Below are positions 13,561-24,948 of a stretch of 64,000 nt of DNA, one piece after another. Within the stretch, counting starts at the first letter, position 1. The number at the start of each line of letters is the position of its first letter. The stretch covers positions 13,401,501 through 13,465,500 of the forward strand of contig NC_135118.1 of assembly GCF_050908995.1 (NCBI RefSeq). Reading direction: 5' to 3'. Both the position numbers and the translations under genes were made by a program. The DNA is from Andrena cerasifolii (lineage: Eukaryota > Arthropoda > Insecta > Hymenoptera > Andrenidae). The notes beneath the pieces are model-generated. The model was not told where the DNA came from. It searched no databases and was given only the letters and a program-made list of their open reading frames with translations.

Positions 13561-16500
13561 CGGAACTAACCCAAAAACCAAAGGCAGCGTGTTTCGAGCA
13601 TGCAATGGAAGGGAGAACCAGTGGGCTCCTATTACCTGAACGATCCGGTTATTTGAACCGTCATGTCTCCCGGCATGTTCGGATAAACAGAGTCCTATTG
13701 TAATGCAAAGTACAAGCGGAACAAAAGCACACGCGATTCCAACGGCCTCGCCGTCTTTTCCCCCTTAAAACGTACGAATCCCGGCACAGGCCGTCGCGCG
13801 AAACAGCGCGTTTCCTTGATCGTCTTTCGGAACGGAATTCGACGGGATTAATTACACGCCACGCGCCCGGGACGCTGTTAGACAATGTGAAAAGCTGTAG
13901 CACGGTTCCGGGAGCGGGGGCCGCGCACCTACGAAACGATAATTGCACTTATTTGAGGGTGACATGACTCGCGGAAGGAATTCAAATAACAAGAACCTGT
14001 CGCGCGGGACGCCTTCGAGAGTCGCGCGAGAAAATGGCTCGGGGGGAGAAATTCTTACGAGAGAAAGGTGAACTGCCGTTGTAGCGGCGGATCGGGCGAG
14101 GCTATAAAGCGCAGCCGGCATGATTCTGTCGCAATTTACGGCCTGGAAATCGCAGCCTTGCTCCAGGCAAGGTAAATAGAGTGTTGACCACCGCGAGCGT
14201 CCAACAACCGGCATCTGACGGGACGCGTTTGAGAAACGAAGCAAGGAATACCCAACTGCACGCAGGCATTTCCAGCTACCTACGAGTTCCACTGGATTCC
14301 ACGCGGCACTTCCCGCCGATACGGCCCAACTATCGCGGCTCCGATCATCCCGGTTACCGGGAGGAACGTCACTCCCGCACGCCTCGCCGCTACGCCACTT
14401 TTTGGTTACCCTATAGAATTTATCGCCGCTAAATATAAAGCGACCGACCTACTATCGTCACGTTTTCCCCGACGATCTTGTGCTCGGAGGCTCGCGATCC
14501 ACGCTAGTGGCGCACCCAGCGGCGAGGATCGACCCTGATGGGTTTCACGGACCGCCAAGTCTGACCCAACAGAGTTCAATTCTACTTAGGCGTCGACCTA
14601 TTTTGGTAGCGGAGAGGAACGCGTTTCGTGGATACGCGGAGACCGTGCGACGGTTCCCGCGACCTCTTCGATTAGCGAACGGGGCAGCAGAAGAAACGAA
14701 CGAACGGAGCGAGAAAAAGAGAGGGGAGGGGGAAGGAAGGAAAGAGGAGAGAAGAGACATCGGTGGAAGCTTCTTCTTTTACCGGTCCTGCTCGTCGCAG
14801 GGCCCAAAGTAAGCGGAGGGAAAGATGACCTCAAGATGATATCGGCAACGTGGTCGTCGCAGGGTCGTACACAGAGGCGGGAGAGAGGGTCCGGGAGGCG
14901 AGGAGGGAGCAAGGAGAGAGCCAGAGAGAAGGGCGGAGAGGAGAGGAAAAGAGATCGACGAGGGAGACGCGGCAACGACGCCACTGTTGCCTCGTGCAAA
15001 AATAACGTGGAAAGCCTGCTTTAAACCCACCCGACCGCGCTCATTCGAAATATACGCGGCGCGCACGTGACGCTTCCACCAAATCATTTTTAAATCTCAC
15101 TGAACAGCAGACGGTTCGGAAAATTCGCATTAATTGCAGCACGGTTCGCTAATGACGGCTGTAAGCGTCTAAATACCGGCGGTGACTCGGCCAGCGGCCG
15201 TGCGCTCCGTTTGTGAGCAGCGTTTGCGTGCCCCCGTAAATGGGCATCGCGCATACCGATGCTTCGTAGGTCGTTCGATCAGTCTCCGCCATTTAACTGC
15301 GGGATTACTGGCGGAAAATAAAGTGTGGCGGTTGATACTCGTCTTATCAAAGAGGATTAAGAATTTTGTTCATAGATTTTGGATTGGGTTGGGCGAATCG
15401 CTTGTGGGATTCAGGCCACTTTCGATATCTCTTCGTCGGAGGAGCAATTATGGTGGGAATAGTATCACTAGGCACTACTAAACAGCTGTGTTAAAACGTT
15501 ATATCCATACATGAAGCAGCAATGTAGCTAGTAACGTACACTGGTAACGGTGTGCATTGGAATTGGAAGTGAGTTTAAATTGATACAGAGATTAAGGGAA
15601 ATTCCCAAGGGACGCGATTGAGAATAGAACCATAGTCAGTTTAAAAAATTGAGACACGCTTGTGATGGTTGTAGTTTAGGTTGAGAAGCTACTCCGAGAG
15701 GTCAGCGCGCGTTCGGAGATGCCAAAGATTCTCAGGCGGTTGATGCGGTTTCCGATCGTTGAAGCACAAGAGTCCAATCGTCATAAAGGAGCCCCGCGTT
15801 CATAGCTTTATAATAACGGGTAGCAGCGTGCTGGCGCGAGTATTAAAACCAGGCGGATGAGTGACCTTTGCTGGATTCACGGTTCCCGAGGCGCGTCTTC
15901 GTGCGGGCTCAGATTCCTCGGCTCGACGAAATCGGGCTCAGCCTGGCGCCAGTATTGCTTAAGGGCTTTTCACGTTTCGGAGCAAGCTGAACACGATACT
16001 ACGCATCTCTGTGCCATCGATAGCCGAAGGGTAGAGAGGGCATCGGAGACAGCCGCGGCTGCTTTCGATCGTCAAGGCTGAATTTCCAATGTATATTTCT
16101 GAACGGGCCTCGGAAGCTTGAGCAATCGAAACAGGACGGCCCCTGACGAAGCTGAATTAGTTGAAATCTGATTTTCGACACAGGGAAGATGTCTGGGGAT
16201 CGTCGTTCCACAGCTTCAGGTTCACGTCGCTTTGCAGTTTAAACGCGAGGGAATCCAGGCCGAACCAGCGATGCCAATGAGCTTGACGAAGTTAATTGCT
16301 GAAGACTGGGAACGTGGTGAAATAATTAACGAAACAGGCCACTCGAAATCCGAGTATCGACCAGAGAGAGTCTCAATTACTATCAAACATTCCACCTCCT
16401 ATCAGAACGTAGCCCGTACGTGTGTTAATATGGAAATGAGTGGCAGAGGTCGACATTGTAACAACTAGTGTCAGTAATAATAAGACAATGAGTCTAAACA

Positions 16501-19019
16501 CCTGCGTTTCAAACAAATCGTACCAGCAATAAGACCAGATGAGTTGTGTAATGCCGATGCTCGACACAGACAATGCCTCGATGTGTCACGAACGATGTTA
16601 GAGAATGCAATTTGCATGCATACGGATGTCTGCTGATTATATGATCGTTGCAAAAACTGTATTATCATATACACCGGCATTATTCATTTTTATCGATCTC
16701 AGAAGTTTTCCACCTCGCTGTGCGCCATCTACAACCACTTATCTCAACACTAGGGGGTGGTAAGATGTGGTCTCGAAATATTAAGAGGAGTATGAATGAA
16801 ATGATTTTCTATTTCGCCGTACTCTCTAATGGAGAGAAGATCAAGCGCGAGATCGTTGGAGAGAATTTCACTGGAACCGCTGTTAACCCGTGTTATTAGC
16901 GAGGGATCGCTCCGAGACAAATTTATGCAACGAGCAGAATCGTCGAAATTTTATTGACCATCGGCGCAACGAGGGGTGAACGCTGAAAGGCACGGTCCCA
17001 ATCTTAGAACCGTGGCCGTCGGTGCACAATAGTTATGCACGTCGCAGATAATGCCGACTATCCTCGTTTATTTATACGCTCACGCATACGCGGCCACCCG
17101 TGCGTAGAGCGCACACACCGGAGATGTAGATATCTGTACAGACGCCACGTGATTGCACGCCGCTTCGCGCGATGCATCCAAAGTTCGCAGCTGCGCTAAA
17201 CGGATTTTTCGTAACGAGACTCCTTTATTGTTACTTTCTGAAGCTCGCCGATCAACGCTCCTACGAGGCGCGCTCTGCCATCTTGCTCACAGTTCGCTCC
17301 GATCTCGAGCACGCGTCAACTGTAACGAGGCTCGCGCTTCTCTCTACAATTTCCATTTCTATTAACGCTCTGCGCTACGGTTATCTATATGCATCCCAGG
17401 CAGATCGAAGTTTAAATTACAAGTTGACTTCGCGAAATTTTCTAACGCTGCAAGAATTTCGCAGGACCAAATGAATTACTCGTTTTCGGATTATTCCATA
17501 CAGGGTAGGTACGTATCTGTAGCCGAGCCGATCAGTGGATGAATTGGAGTGCAGAGGGTTGGATTTATTGGGACTGTCATGTTTCCCGCAGAAACTTTCC
17601 CAAGTCGCTTTTTGTGGCCAAAAGAAAGTTTAAAACTCTTTTTTTTTTACATGTCTGTGTAACAAAGTTCATACTACTTAGGCTCTGTGTATTATATTGG
17701 AATCACTGATCTATTCTGGGCGACTCTCCAATTGTTCCTTGTGATGGAATCGAATTTCTGTCACAGTTCTTTCTTTTGACCGCTGTATATGACAGAATTA
17801 TGTTTAACAGAGGAGATACGTCGCGTTTGGCACTTTGCTCGTCGTTCTTTGTACTCGGACGAATTTTCTACGGCTCCTTCGATTTTAATTCATGTATTCA
17901 AGGCAGCTTCTAATAAATTCATGATTTCTATGTATCTTACTTATAAATTGCGTAGCAGGATCTTTTACCAACTGCTTCTCGAACCATTTACCTTCACATC
18001 TTGCACGCAACCGACTAAGATGCTCGAAAGAGTGTAACATCTACATCCACATCTGCACTCTTCATTTTAATTTGCATTTTTATGATTGGTATTAATAAAT
18101 TCCGTAGGCAACTCCTGTACGGGCAACTTCTCCGATCGTTTTGCTTTCCCGCCTTGTTACTCGTGTCGTTAGTATTCAAACTAACGCGAAATGTATCAAC
18201 GTTTATACTGCTTATTGTGACTTATATTCTTATGAACTTTGCCCGTAAAAATAACAAATACATTTATCGTATTATTCATTACAGCCTGTTCTTTTATAAA
18301 ATTCAATAATAAATTAGGGGGACATTTATAACGATTTCAGGCATCGTTTGCTAATCTCTTGTCTCACTTTCAATCGACTGAGATACCTACTCAATAAAAA
18401 AATATAAAATGCTTCAATATTCTCGTTATTTTTCATGTTATTCTCAGACTGCGATGCTTAAAACGGCTTAGCTCCATGGGCATATCTATATTTTTTTATT
18501 TAATTCTTTTTATGTATTTGCTATTATCGATCTGACCTTTCAGTGCAAGATAGCAGGCGGAAAAAGAAAATGAGGAAATGATAGACAATGCGTAGGTAAA
18601 AATTACGCTACCGAGAAAATTGTAATCTGATAAAAGTAAACATTATAATATGAAATGATAGAATATACGGGGTGTTTGTGCTAGTAATCGCAACAGTTGT
18701 AAGCAGAAGCTTAGTAGACACACGCCAACTTGATTTCTATTAATATTCCACGTCAAAAATGTATGTAAAACATCAATAACATCAGACTACACATTCAACA
18801 TAGTCTGAACATATTTCATGACCAAAACAGATTCTCGTGTAAACGATTCCTCCATACATTTTGAGTATGTTCCTCAATTTAACTTTCGACGAAGGTCTAG
18901 ATAATATATTAACAAAATTCCCGCGAATTTTTTATTCCAGATGAACCGGGTCAAAATTAGAGTGGTCACCGCAAACTACTGAAAAAATTTTGCTGCCAGG
19001 AGATCGCTGATATTTAATT
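13561..19019. other. No gene recognised; CpG-rich island 13.65-15.25 kb
   Basis: The island has purine-rich runs on the plus strand at about 14690-14760 and 14875-14960, giving mirrored open frames without family resemblance. It could be an intronic promoter or enhancer of foxo, or simply a composition patch. The rest is AT-rich and featureless to my reading. Confidence 0.4.
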
Positions 19020-19021
19020 TA

Positions 19022-19637
19022 CAGTCGCATCGGAAAGTAAGTTGACACTCTTTAAAATCGCATAACTTTTTTTAAAATTGGTCCAAACGACTTGAGTTTT
19101 CTTTTAGAAGCTAGCGGAATTGGTTTTCTCGGTGACGTGTTTCGTCGAAAATAGTGAAGGTCGTTTTTTCAAATTGTTTTCCTGAGCCTGTAATGAAAAT
19201 TCAAAAAACCCGTTTGTAGATCGAAGTGAATTGTATTCATGCTGAATTTTTCATCTAAATCGGTTAAGGTTGCTCTGAGCTACACGCGTTTAAAGATCGC
19301 AGAATAATTTTCAGGAACTTCGCGATTTTCGCCCTTATTCTGCGATCTTTAAGCGTTTATAGCTCAGAGCAACGTTAACCGATTTACAACTTACTTCGAT
19401 CTACAAACGGATTTTTTGAATTTTCATTACAGGCTCAGAACAAAATTTGAAGAAAAAAAAACGACCTTCACTATTCTCATCGCTATTCCGACCAGTTGGA
19501 ATTTCTTTCAAAACGACGAAACACGTCACCTAGAAAATTAATTCCGCTAGCTTCTAAAAAAAAAACTCAAGTCGTTTGGATCAATTTTAAAAAAGTTATG
19601 CGATTTTAGAGTGTCAACTTACTTTCCGATGCGACTG
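19022..19637. mobile_element. Tc1/mariner-like palindromic MITE, full length
   Basis: A 616-bp element flanked by TA. Its ends are CAGTCGCATCGGAAAGTAAG with a perfect inverted partner, and the arms remain complementary almost throughout (centre about 19310-19325). The CAGT start and TA target are typical of Tc1/mariner-derived MITEs. No transposase frame is present. Confidence 0.85.
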
Positions 19638-19639
19638 TA

Positions 19640-20950
19640 TGTATTTACATTCTCCATCGCAAAAATTACCGCAAGTAGATTAAGATGCACACTGTCGAGC
19701 ACACAAAGGCTAGTTTAACGAAGCCTTCAAGTTTCCCCCCCAAAAATTCTCGAAGATCGGCATAACCCCTTAACCACCGGGTCCACGTGCACCGTTTAAT
19801 ATGCGGTACAATGTAAAAGACACAATATGGGCGGTTGTAAAAACATCTGAGGTGCCTGGACAGGCATAGAATGGCAGTAATCGGTCCACCGACCCGATGG
19901 CTTGTAAAACCATATTATCCCCTGAATCTAAATCCAGTATTTCCGTGAGCATTATTCGCGAAACCGCAGCGACCGGCGTGCAGCGCGTTATTGTTTACCG
20001 GGGCGCGTTTTACTTCCCTCGATTTCAAAACAACTCGCAAAAGTGGTCCGCTTTGAGGGAAAAGTACCAGGCGCAGCGGCGGGAAAAGTTAACTTCGCCA
20101 ACTGTTAAACCGCGCGAATCGATAGCAGCAGGCTTTTTTTAAATCCCGATGAACGGAGAGGAGAGATGATGCACGCGCCAGGCTAGAAATCGTACCGCGG
20201 CTACGCCAATGCGAAAAAGGAGCGCGTCTCTCTTCTATCAAGATCTCGCCAACGTGCCCCCACCCTCCCCGTATATCGTTCCCCAATATTCATTACACCG
20301 GGATTTGAATTTCGGGATTTCGTTTGAAAACCCCGCCCGCGTGAATTTGACCGCGGACCGCGTTTTCCACCGTCGACGTAGAAGCGTTTCGCGTCGAAAC
20401 GGCTGCGGAATAAGAGAGAAAAAAAAATAGAGAAGAGGGTTTTTGTTCGGGGCGGTAACAAAAATGTGTACGAAAAGAAAAAAGTTCTGCAGTTAAGTGT
20501 GAGAACCTGTTCCTTTACTCTAACGCTACCTTTTTGCATGCCACGGATATTCTCTATTCGCCGTATTTCACGCCGAAAACTGTAAAACGACTCGCTGGCG
20601 CCTTTCTCTCCCACCCTCCGCCATCCCCCTATCGCGCTTTCTACCTCTCGCTCGCGTTCACGACGCTTTAGCGATGACGAGACACACACGAGTCGTCGAA
20701 TCGCGTTAGAATCGCTGCGACCGGTCGCACGCTTATCCACGCGGACAGAAATAGTGATACGCGAGAAGCGGCCGGATATGTAGTGGCGAAAATTATAAAT
20801 TCGCACGGCGGGTGTTGGTGACGGGGGAGTTTCAGGTCGATTACACGAGGAAGGTCAAAGATGGCCATTGTTGGTGGCAGTTCGCGGTCTTGGATTTGGT
20901 ATTTCACCGGTTCCTGAGCTTTGCGGGATAAGCCGGGCCAATCTTGTCGA
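19640..20950. other. No gene recognised; moderately CpG-rich
   Basis: CpG-rich from about 19950 to 20830. A 201-residue open frame on the minus strand (20806-20201) is rich in Arg and Ser and matches no family I know. Confidence 0.4.
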
Positions 20951-21090
20951 AGAACTTCTGGCGGTAAATGTTTACCACAGGGGAGGATTCTCCGATGACT
21001 TTGAGCTTCACGTGTGTTGTCAAGGTCATCATTCTGAACGACATTTCCCTCTAAACTTTTTGGCGCTCGGCTTTGGTTTACGAGATATTC
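20951..21090. repeat. Dispersed repeat R, copy 1 (reverse orientation)
   Basis: Inverted relative to the copies at about 21564 and 21816. Shared blocks (reverse complement) are ATCTCGTAAACCAAAGCCGA, CGCCAAAAAGTTTA and GATGACCTTGACAAC. The translation of the block, LNFLALGFGLRDI, is kept in all three copies, but no protein family is recognised. Confidence 0.7.
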
Positions 21091-21130
21091 CTAAAAAACT
21101 TGGCATAATTGTACTTTGAAATCTGCCTAT

Positions 21131-21490
21131 GGGGCTGTCCTTAAATTACGTAAGGGAAATTTTGGCGATATCTTACCCCTCCTGCCCCCAGTATAAAAAT
21201 TCGTAAGATTTGGTATTGCAACCCCTTCCTTACGTAATATATTTCACACTGAATTTGTTCAGTTATTAAAATTCTTTATAAAGGTTTATATAATTCATTC
21301 GACTCGGTTTCGAGAAATTTACACTAAAACTACTCTTCTGGAACATTAATGATAGAATTTGTATTAATTGAAAATTATGTTAAAAAATATTATGTAAGAC
21401 GCTACCTGACTCCCTCCCCCTGTAAGCAAACGTAAGAAATTTGCAGTCCCCTTCCCTCTCAAAAAAACCCTTATGTAATTTAAGGACAAC
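21131..21490. mobile_element. Probable MITE with TGTCCTTAAATTAC ends
   Basis: Inverted ends of about 22 bp (TGTCCTTAAATTACGTAAGG on the left, with ACATAAGG in the inverted right end) enclose about 310 bp with a C-rich run near each end. It lies between copies 1 and 2 of repeat R. Exact ends and target duplication could not be fixed. Confidence 0.6.
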
Positions 21491-21507
21491 CTAACCCCTT
21501 GGGATTA

Positions 21508-21775
21508 CGTTAGGGCGGGGGTGTAAAGCATGGTAGCTAATCGATGTGCGTATGTGTTAAATTCGGTAGTTCTAGTGTTAAAGTTTTTTTTGCGAATATC
21601 TCGTAAACTAAAGCCGACCGCCAAAAAGTTTAAAGGGAACATGTTCAGAATGATGACCTTGACAACAATAGCGATATTGACCTCATCGCGCGATGCTTGT
21701 AACTGCGGTCTCATTTTGAAGATCCCCAAACTCACATCGGTTCGCTACCATGCTTCACGCGCCCCCGCACTAACC
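21508..21775. mobile_element. Short inverted-repeat element carrying repeat R copy 2
   Basis: Inverted ends GCGGGGGTGTAAAGCATGG (about 21515) and, inverted, GCGGGGGCGCGTGAAGCATG (about 21765) flank a copy of repeat R at about 21564-21720. The repeat R block opens with CGGTAGTTCTAGTGTTAA. Termini are approximate. Confidence 0.6.
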
Positions 21776-21815
21776 TAGCCCCAACCAATACCAATACCGT
21801 CGGCTGTGAAACCAT

Positions 21816-21988
21816 CGGTAGTTCTAGTGTTAACTGAAGCTTTTTGCGTATATCTCGTAAACCGAAGCCGAGCGCCAAAAAGTTTATAGGGCAATGTTGT
21901 TCGGAACGATGACCTGGGCAACCTGTGTCAAGGTCATTGAAATCGGAGAATCCTCCCCTAAAGTAAACATTCACCCTTCTGGCTTCTG
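21816..21988. repeat. Dispersed repeat R, copy 3
   Basis: Opens with CGGTAGTTCTAGTGTTAA as in copy 2, then ATCTCGTAAACCGAAGCCGA and CGCCAAAAAGTTTA, and continues to GGAGAATCCTCCCCT, a block also present in copy 1. No inverted ends were found around this copy. Confidence 0.7.
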
Positions 21989-24008
21989 TTGTACTTAGGG
22001 CATCCGTTAACATTCTTTTGAACTGGAAGAAATTTTTATAACGATGATTGCAATTTGTAAAAAGAAGGTAAGGACACTCTCCGGTCGAATCATCAAAAAA
22101 TGTTTTTCGCACATTTTCACCCCAAAAACATCTCAAGCATGGCCAGGTAAAATTTTAGAACGAAATTCCTAACAGTACAGATTTTACAGGCAGTTGAGGG
22201 GGATTTGCAGTGTGACGGCCTTAAAAACAGCTGTTTTTTGAAGATGGATCGTGGCACAGGTATAATAGATAGAAATGTGATTTTTCTTTTACTTAATAAT
22301 ACAGTTATTCATCTAAAAAAAACAATCGATTTTCGTCTTGATCGAATAAACGCTTGGAAACTAGGGCGCTCACGGGCGAGCCCCCGTCACTAGATGGACG
22401 CCCTCGGCGTCAAACTTTAAGCACTTTTTTCTCGAAACAACACATTTTCACGCACTATCGCCACGTTAAAAATGCAATTCTTGAGCGGATCTAAAAATTC
22501 AAACGGGATTCTACTCGTAATTACACTGGAATCCGCGCTACCCTCTATTGCGAATTTTCACACTGCGTTTCTTTTACGAAACATTTTTCTACGAAAAAAC
22601 CCATGTTGCAGGACTCTATCGTTTAAACATATGGCAATCATCGCCCAGTTGTTTCTTAACACTGCCCGAGGGTAGCGCGATAGCCGCACGTGTGTAATTA
22701 AGGAATACCTTTGGGTCTTTGATTTTGGACGATCCTGTCTAAAGTTATCGTGGCGATGGTCCAGGTCAGATGTTTTACAACGACGCAGCGCGTAATGCAT
22801 ATCAGAGGCAGGGGTGGGCAAAATTAAAATAAAACAATTGTTTTACACTCCACATTTGTAGCAGAATAAGGTGCAAACAGTTTTAGACCCATAGATTTTA
22901 TACTTTTTTCTAGATAAAATCATGAAGCTCACCTATAGTGTGCCCTTAAGGGCAGTGTAAATATAAGAAAATGATTTCTGAGGAATGAAATGATTTGAAG
23001 TTCGGGTTATCACTGCGACAGTTTATAATACTAGGGGTGTTCCAATCGCTCTGCATATTACTTAAACCTTCTGAGAGCACAGCTGAATTGAGCTCAGAAG
23101 GATTGAAAAGTTTGGAATGTTGGAATTGTTGGAGAATCGTAAGAATTCTTTGATACACTTAAAGGCAGAAAATTAGGTTGCCTGATGAGTGACGATTTAG
23201 AGCTACAATACCATAGTATTTGAAATACTAATACCATAACTGTCTATCCCAAAAAGCTCCTACAAAATATTCTCAAGAAAAGAAATTGCTTTTTATTACT
23301 GCTACCCCCTAATCTAATTCTTCTGCTATTAAGCATTAAACCGTTAACTTTTGTTAGCCTAGTTAAAAAAATTCGTTGAACATGCAACGTTCCAACGAAA
23401 GCTTCGAGGTTGATCCACGTAATCGACAGCACTACCAATTTGAAACCCACGCCGATCGTCCGATTCTGATAGTCGATAGCAAAACGTTGGCAATTGACGC
23501 GCCGCGGCGCCCCCTGTCGAGTGCATCGATTTTGCGGAATTGAAAAGCCGCTGATCGCAAAATAAGATAACGTCGCGAGACGAAACAGTATCCTCCACGA
23601 AATCCCGCGTCCCTACGCGCGCTCAATTAAACGAACCGTTTCACCTTCCTTCAACATCGTCGTAATAATCACGCGGGGGCACTGCGTAAGATTGAGGTTG
23701 GAATACAGAAGTGAGAAAAGAAGGCACGATCGCAATGCGCGCGAAACAATACGGTGAACGTGAATGGAATTCGCCAGAGTCACTGTATCAAAACACGCAC
23801 CGTAGTGAGGGGCGTAGGCTTGAACGCATTCAAACAATTCAAGAGCCCGAATCTCCGAATAGCTTTTTCCTAATTCGAGAACCGGATCCCTTCGAGTACG
23901 TCCAAGAATTTCGGAATTCTTCTACAGAGTCTTGAACGCAGAAGAATGTCTCCCGCTGGAAAATCTTTCACTGCCTCGAGGCCATCGCTACGTCCCGCGA
24001 GATCTTTC
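21989..24008. other. No gene recognised
   Basis: A short inverted pair GCGCTACCCTC / GAGGGTAGCGC lies at about 22539 and 22668, followed by GATTTTGGACGATCCTGTC, which resembles text just left of the nested MITE at 13000; possibly an old relative of the 12525 element. Confidence 0.35.
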
Positions 24009-24011
24009 TAA

Positions 24012-24442
24012 CAAGGGAAGATCCCGAACCCGGATATTCAAAAAAATCTGAAACTCTGCGAATATGTTGGGAATATCCTCCTGATACAACCCAATTTTTG
24101 TTTGCTGCCCAAGTTCACTCGAAGGGGGTGAAATTAACCCCTGAAAATCCGGTTATTTTCCGATTTTGTGTTATAACTCGTGAACTGTAAAATATTTTTT
24201 TTCACCAAATGGTAGATCTAATTAAAAGAAGTAACTTTTATCTGGAAATTTATTTTCTATCTCTTACAGTTCGCGAGTTATAACACAAAATCGGAAAATA
24301 GCCGAATTTTCAGGGGTTAATTTCGCGCCCCTCGAGTAAATTTCTGCAGCAAAAAAAATTGCGTTGTACTCAGGAGGAAATCCCCTACATATTCACAAAG
24401 TTTCAGAATTTTTTGAATTTCCCTGTTCGGGATCTTCCCCTG
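24012..24442. mobile_element. Palindromic MITE, family 1 copy 2, in foxo intron 1
   Basis: A 431-bp copy of the element at 4911, with ends CAAGGGAAGATCCCGAAC and CAGGGGAAGATCCCGAAC. It is flanked by TAA at 24009-24011 and 24443-24445, with target CTAAG. The arms are long and well preserved around a short centre at about 24205-24250. It sits just inside the foxo donor, so foxo pre-mRNA would carry a hairpin of about 190-bp arms. Confidence 0.88.
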
Positions 24443-24498
24443 TAAGTCGCGGGGGGTAAATGACACAGCGATGGCGAACAAAAAAAAAGGAAATGTAA

Positions 24499-24504
24499 AC
24501 TCAC
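24499..24504 (-). other. foxo: 5' splice site of foxo first coding exon
   Basis: The minus strand reads TGGAAG then GTGAGT, a consensus insect donor, exactly at the forkhead GWK codon boundary (phase 0). Only 53 bp separate it from the flanking duplication of the palindromic element at 24012-24442. Confidence 0.9.
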
Positions 24505-24948
24505 CTTCCATCCAGCGCTGCTGTTGCTCTCCCCTTTCTCCCTGAAGTAAGGAATATTCTGCATCATCCATTCGTAGATCTGTGATAGGGTCAACCGTTC
24601 GTCGGGGGCGCTGGTAATGGCCTGGGTGATGAGATCGGCGTAACTGTGATTCCCCCAGGCGTTCCGCCGCGACGAATTCTTCTTGACCGGAATCAGGCCG
24701 GTTCCCTGGCCCGCGATCGAGCCGTGTTGGGATGTCGCGGCACTATCGACGCCTTCGGCGCCCTCCTTGATGGCCGACACGCACGGCACCGCGTTCCCCT
24801 CGATGTACTCCTCTCTTGGCAGCGGCCACGTGTGCGACCGTGCTCTCGGCCGAGGCTCGAACCCGCTCTCAAGGTCATACGGTACCCCCTGCTGTGGTGG
24901 CAGCCCGGTCTTCGATCCCGACGTGGAAACCGGCACCGAGTCCATCAT
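24505..24948 (-). CDS. foxo: FOXO transcription factor, first coding exon (gene partial)
   Basis: Forkhead transcription factor of the insulin/Akt pathway; it enters the nucleus when Akt signalling is low. The exon encodes 148 codons. Seen: residues 30-44 read FEPRPRARSHTWPLP, with the Akt consensus RxRxxT (Arg35, Arg37, Thr40) as in Drosophila FOXO. From residue 89 the forkhead starts KKNSSRRNAWGN, continues through SYADLI, RLTLSQIYEWM and PYF, and ends SNSSAGWK. The exon stops in phase 0 after that Lys, followed by a GTGAGT donor, which is the junction conserved in FOXO genes; the NSIRHN half of the domain must lie in a later exon that I could not find in 1-24504. Start: two adjacent ATGs (24948, 24945). 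The second has A at -3 and G at +4, and MMD matches the fly start. The frame stays open upstream to an ATG at 25107, so an N-terminal extension is possible. Odd: His101 where most FOXOs have Leu, and Glu117 where Lys is usual. Confidence 0.95.

Noticed and set aside
18660..18700. GGGGTGTTTGTG as a MITE end
   Set aside because: No inverted partner or target duplication nearby.
20201..20806. 201-codon minus-strand open frame
   Set aside because: Arg/Ser-rich sequence in CpG-rich DNA with no family resemblance; length is plausible by chance there.
1..24504. Second foxo exon (NSIRHNLSLHNRF) in the presumed intron
   Set aside because: Looked for on the minus strand and not found; the intron appears to extend beyond the window.
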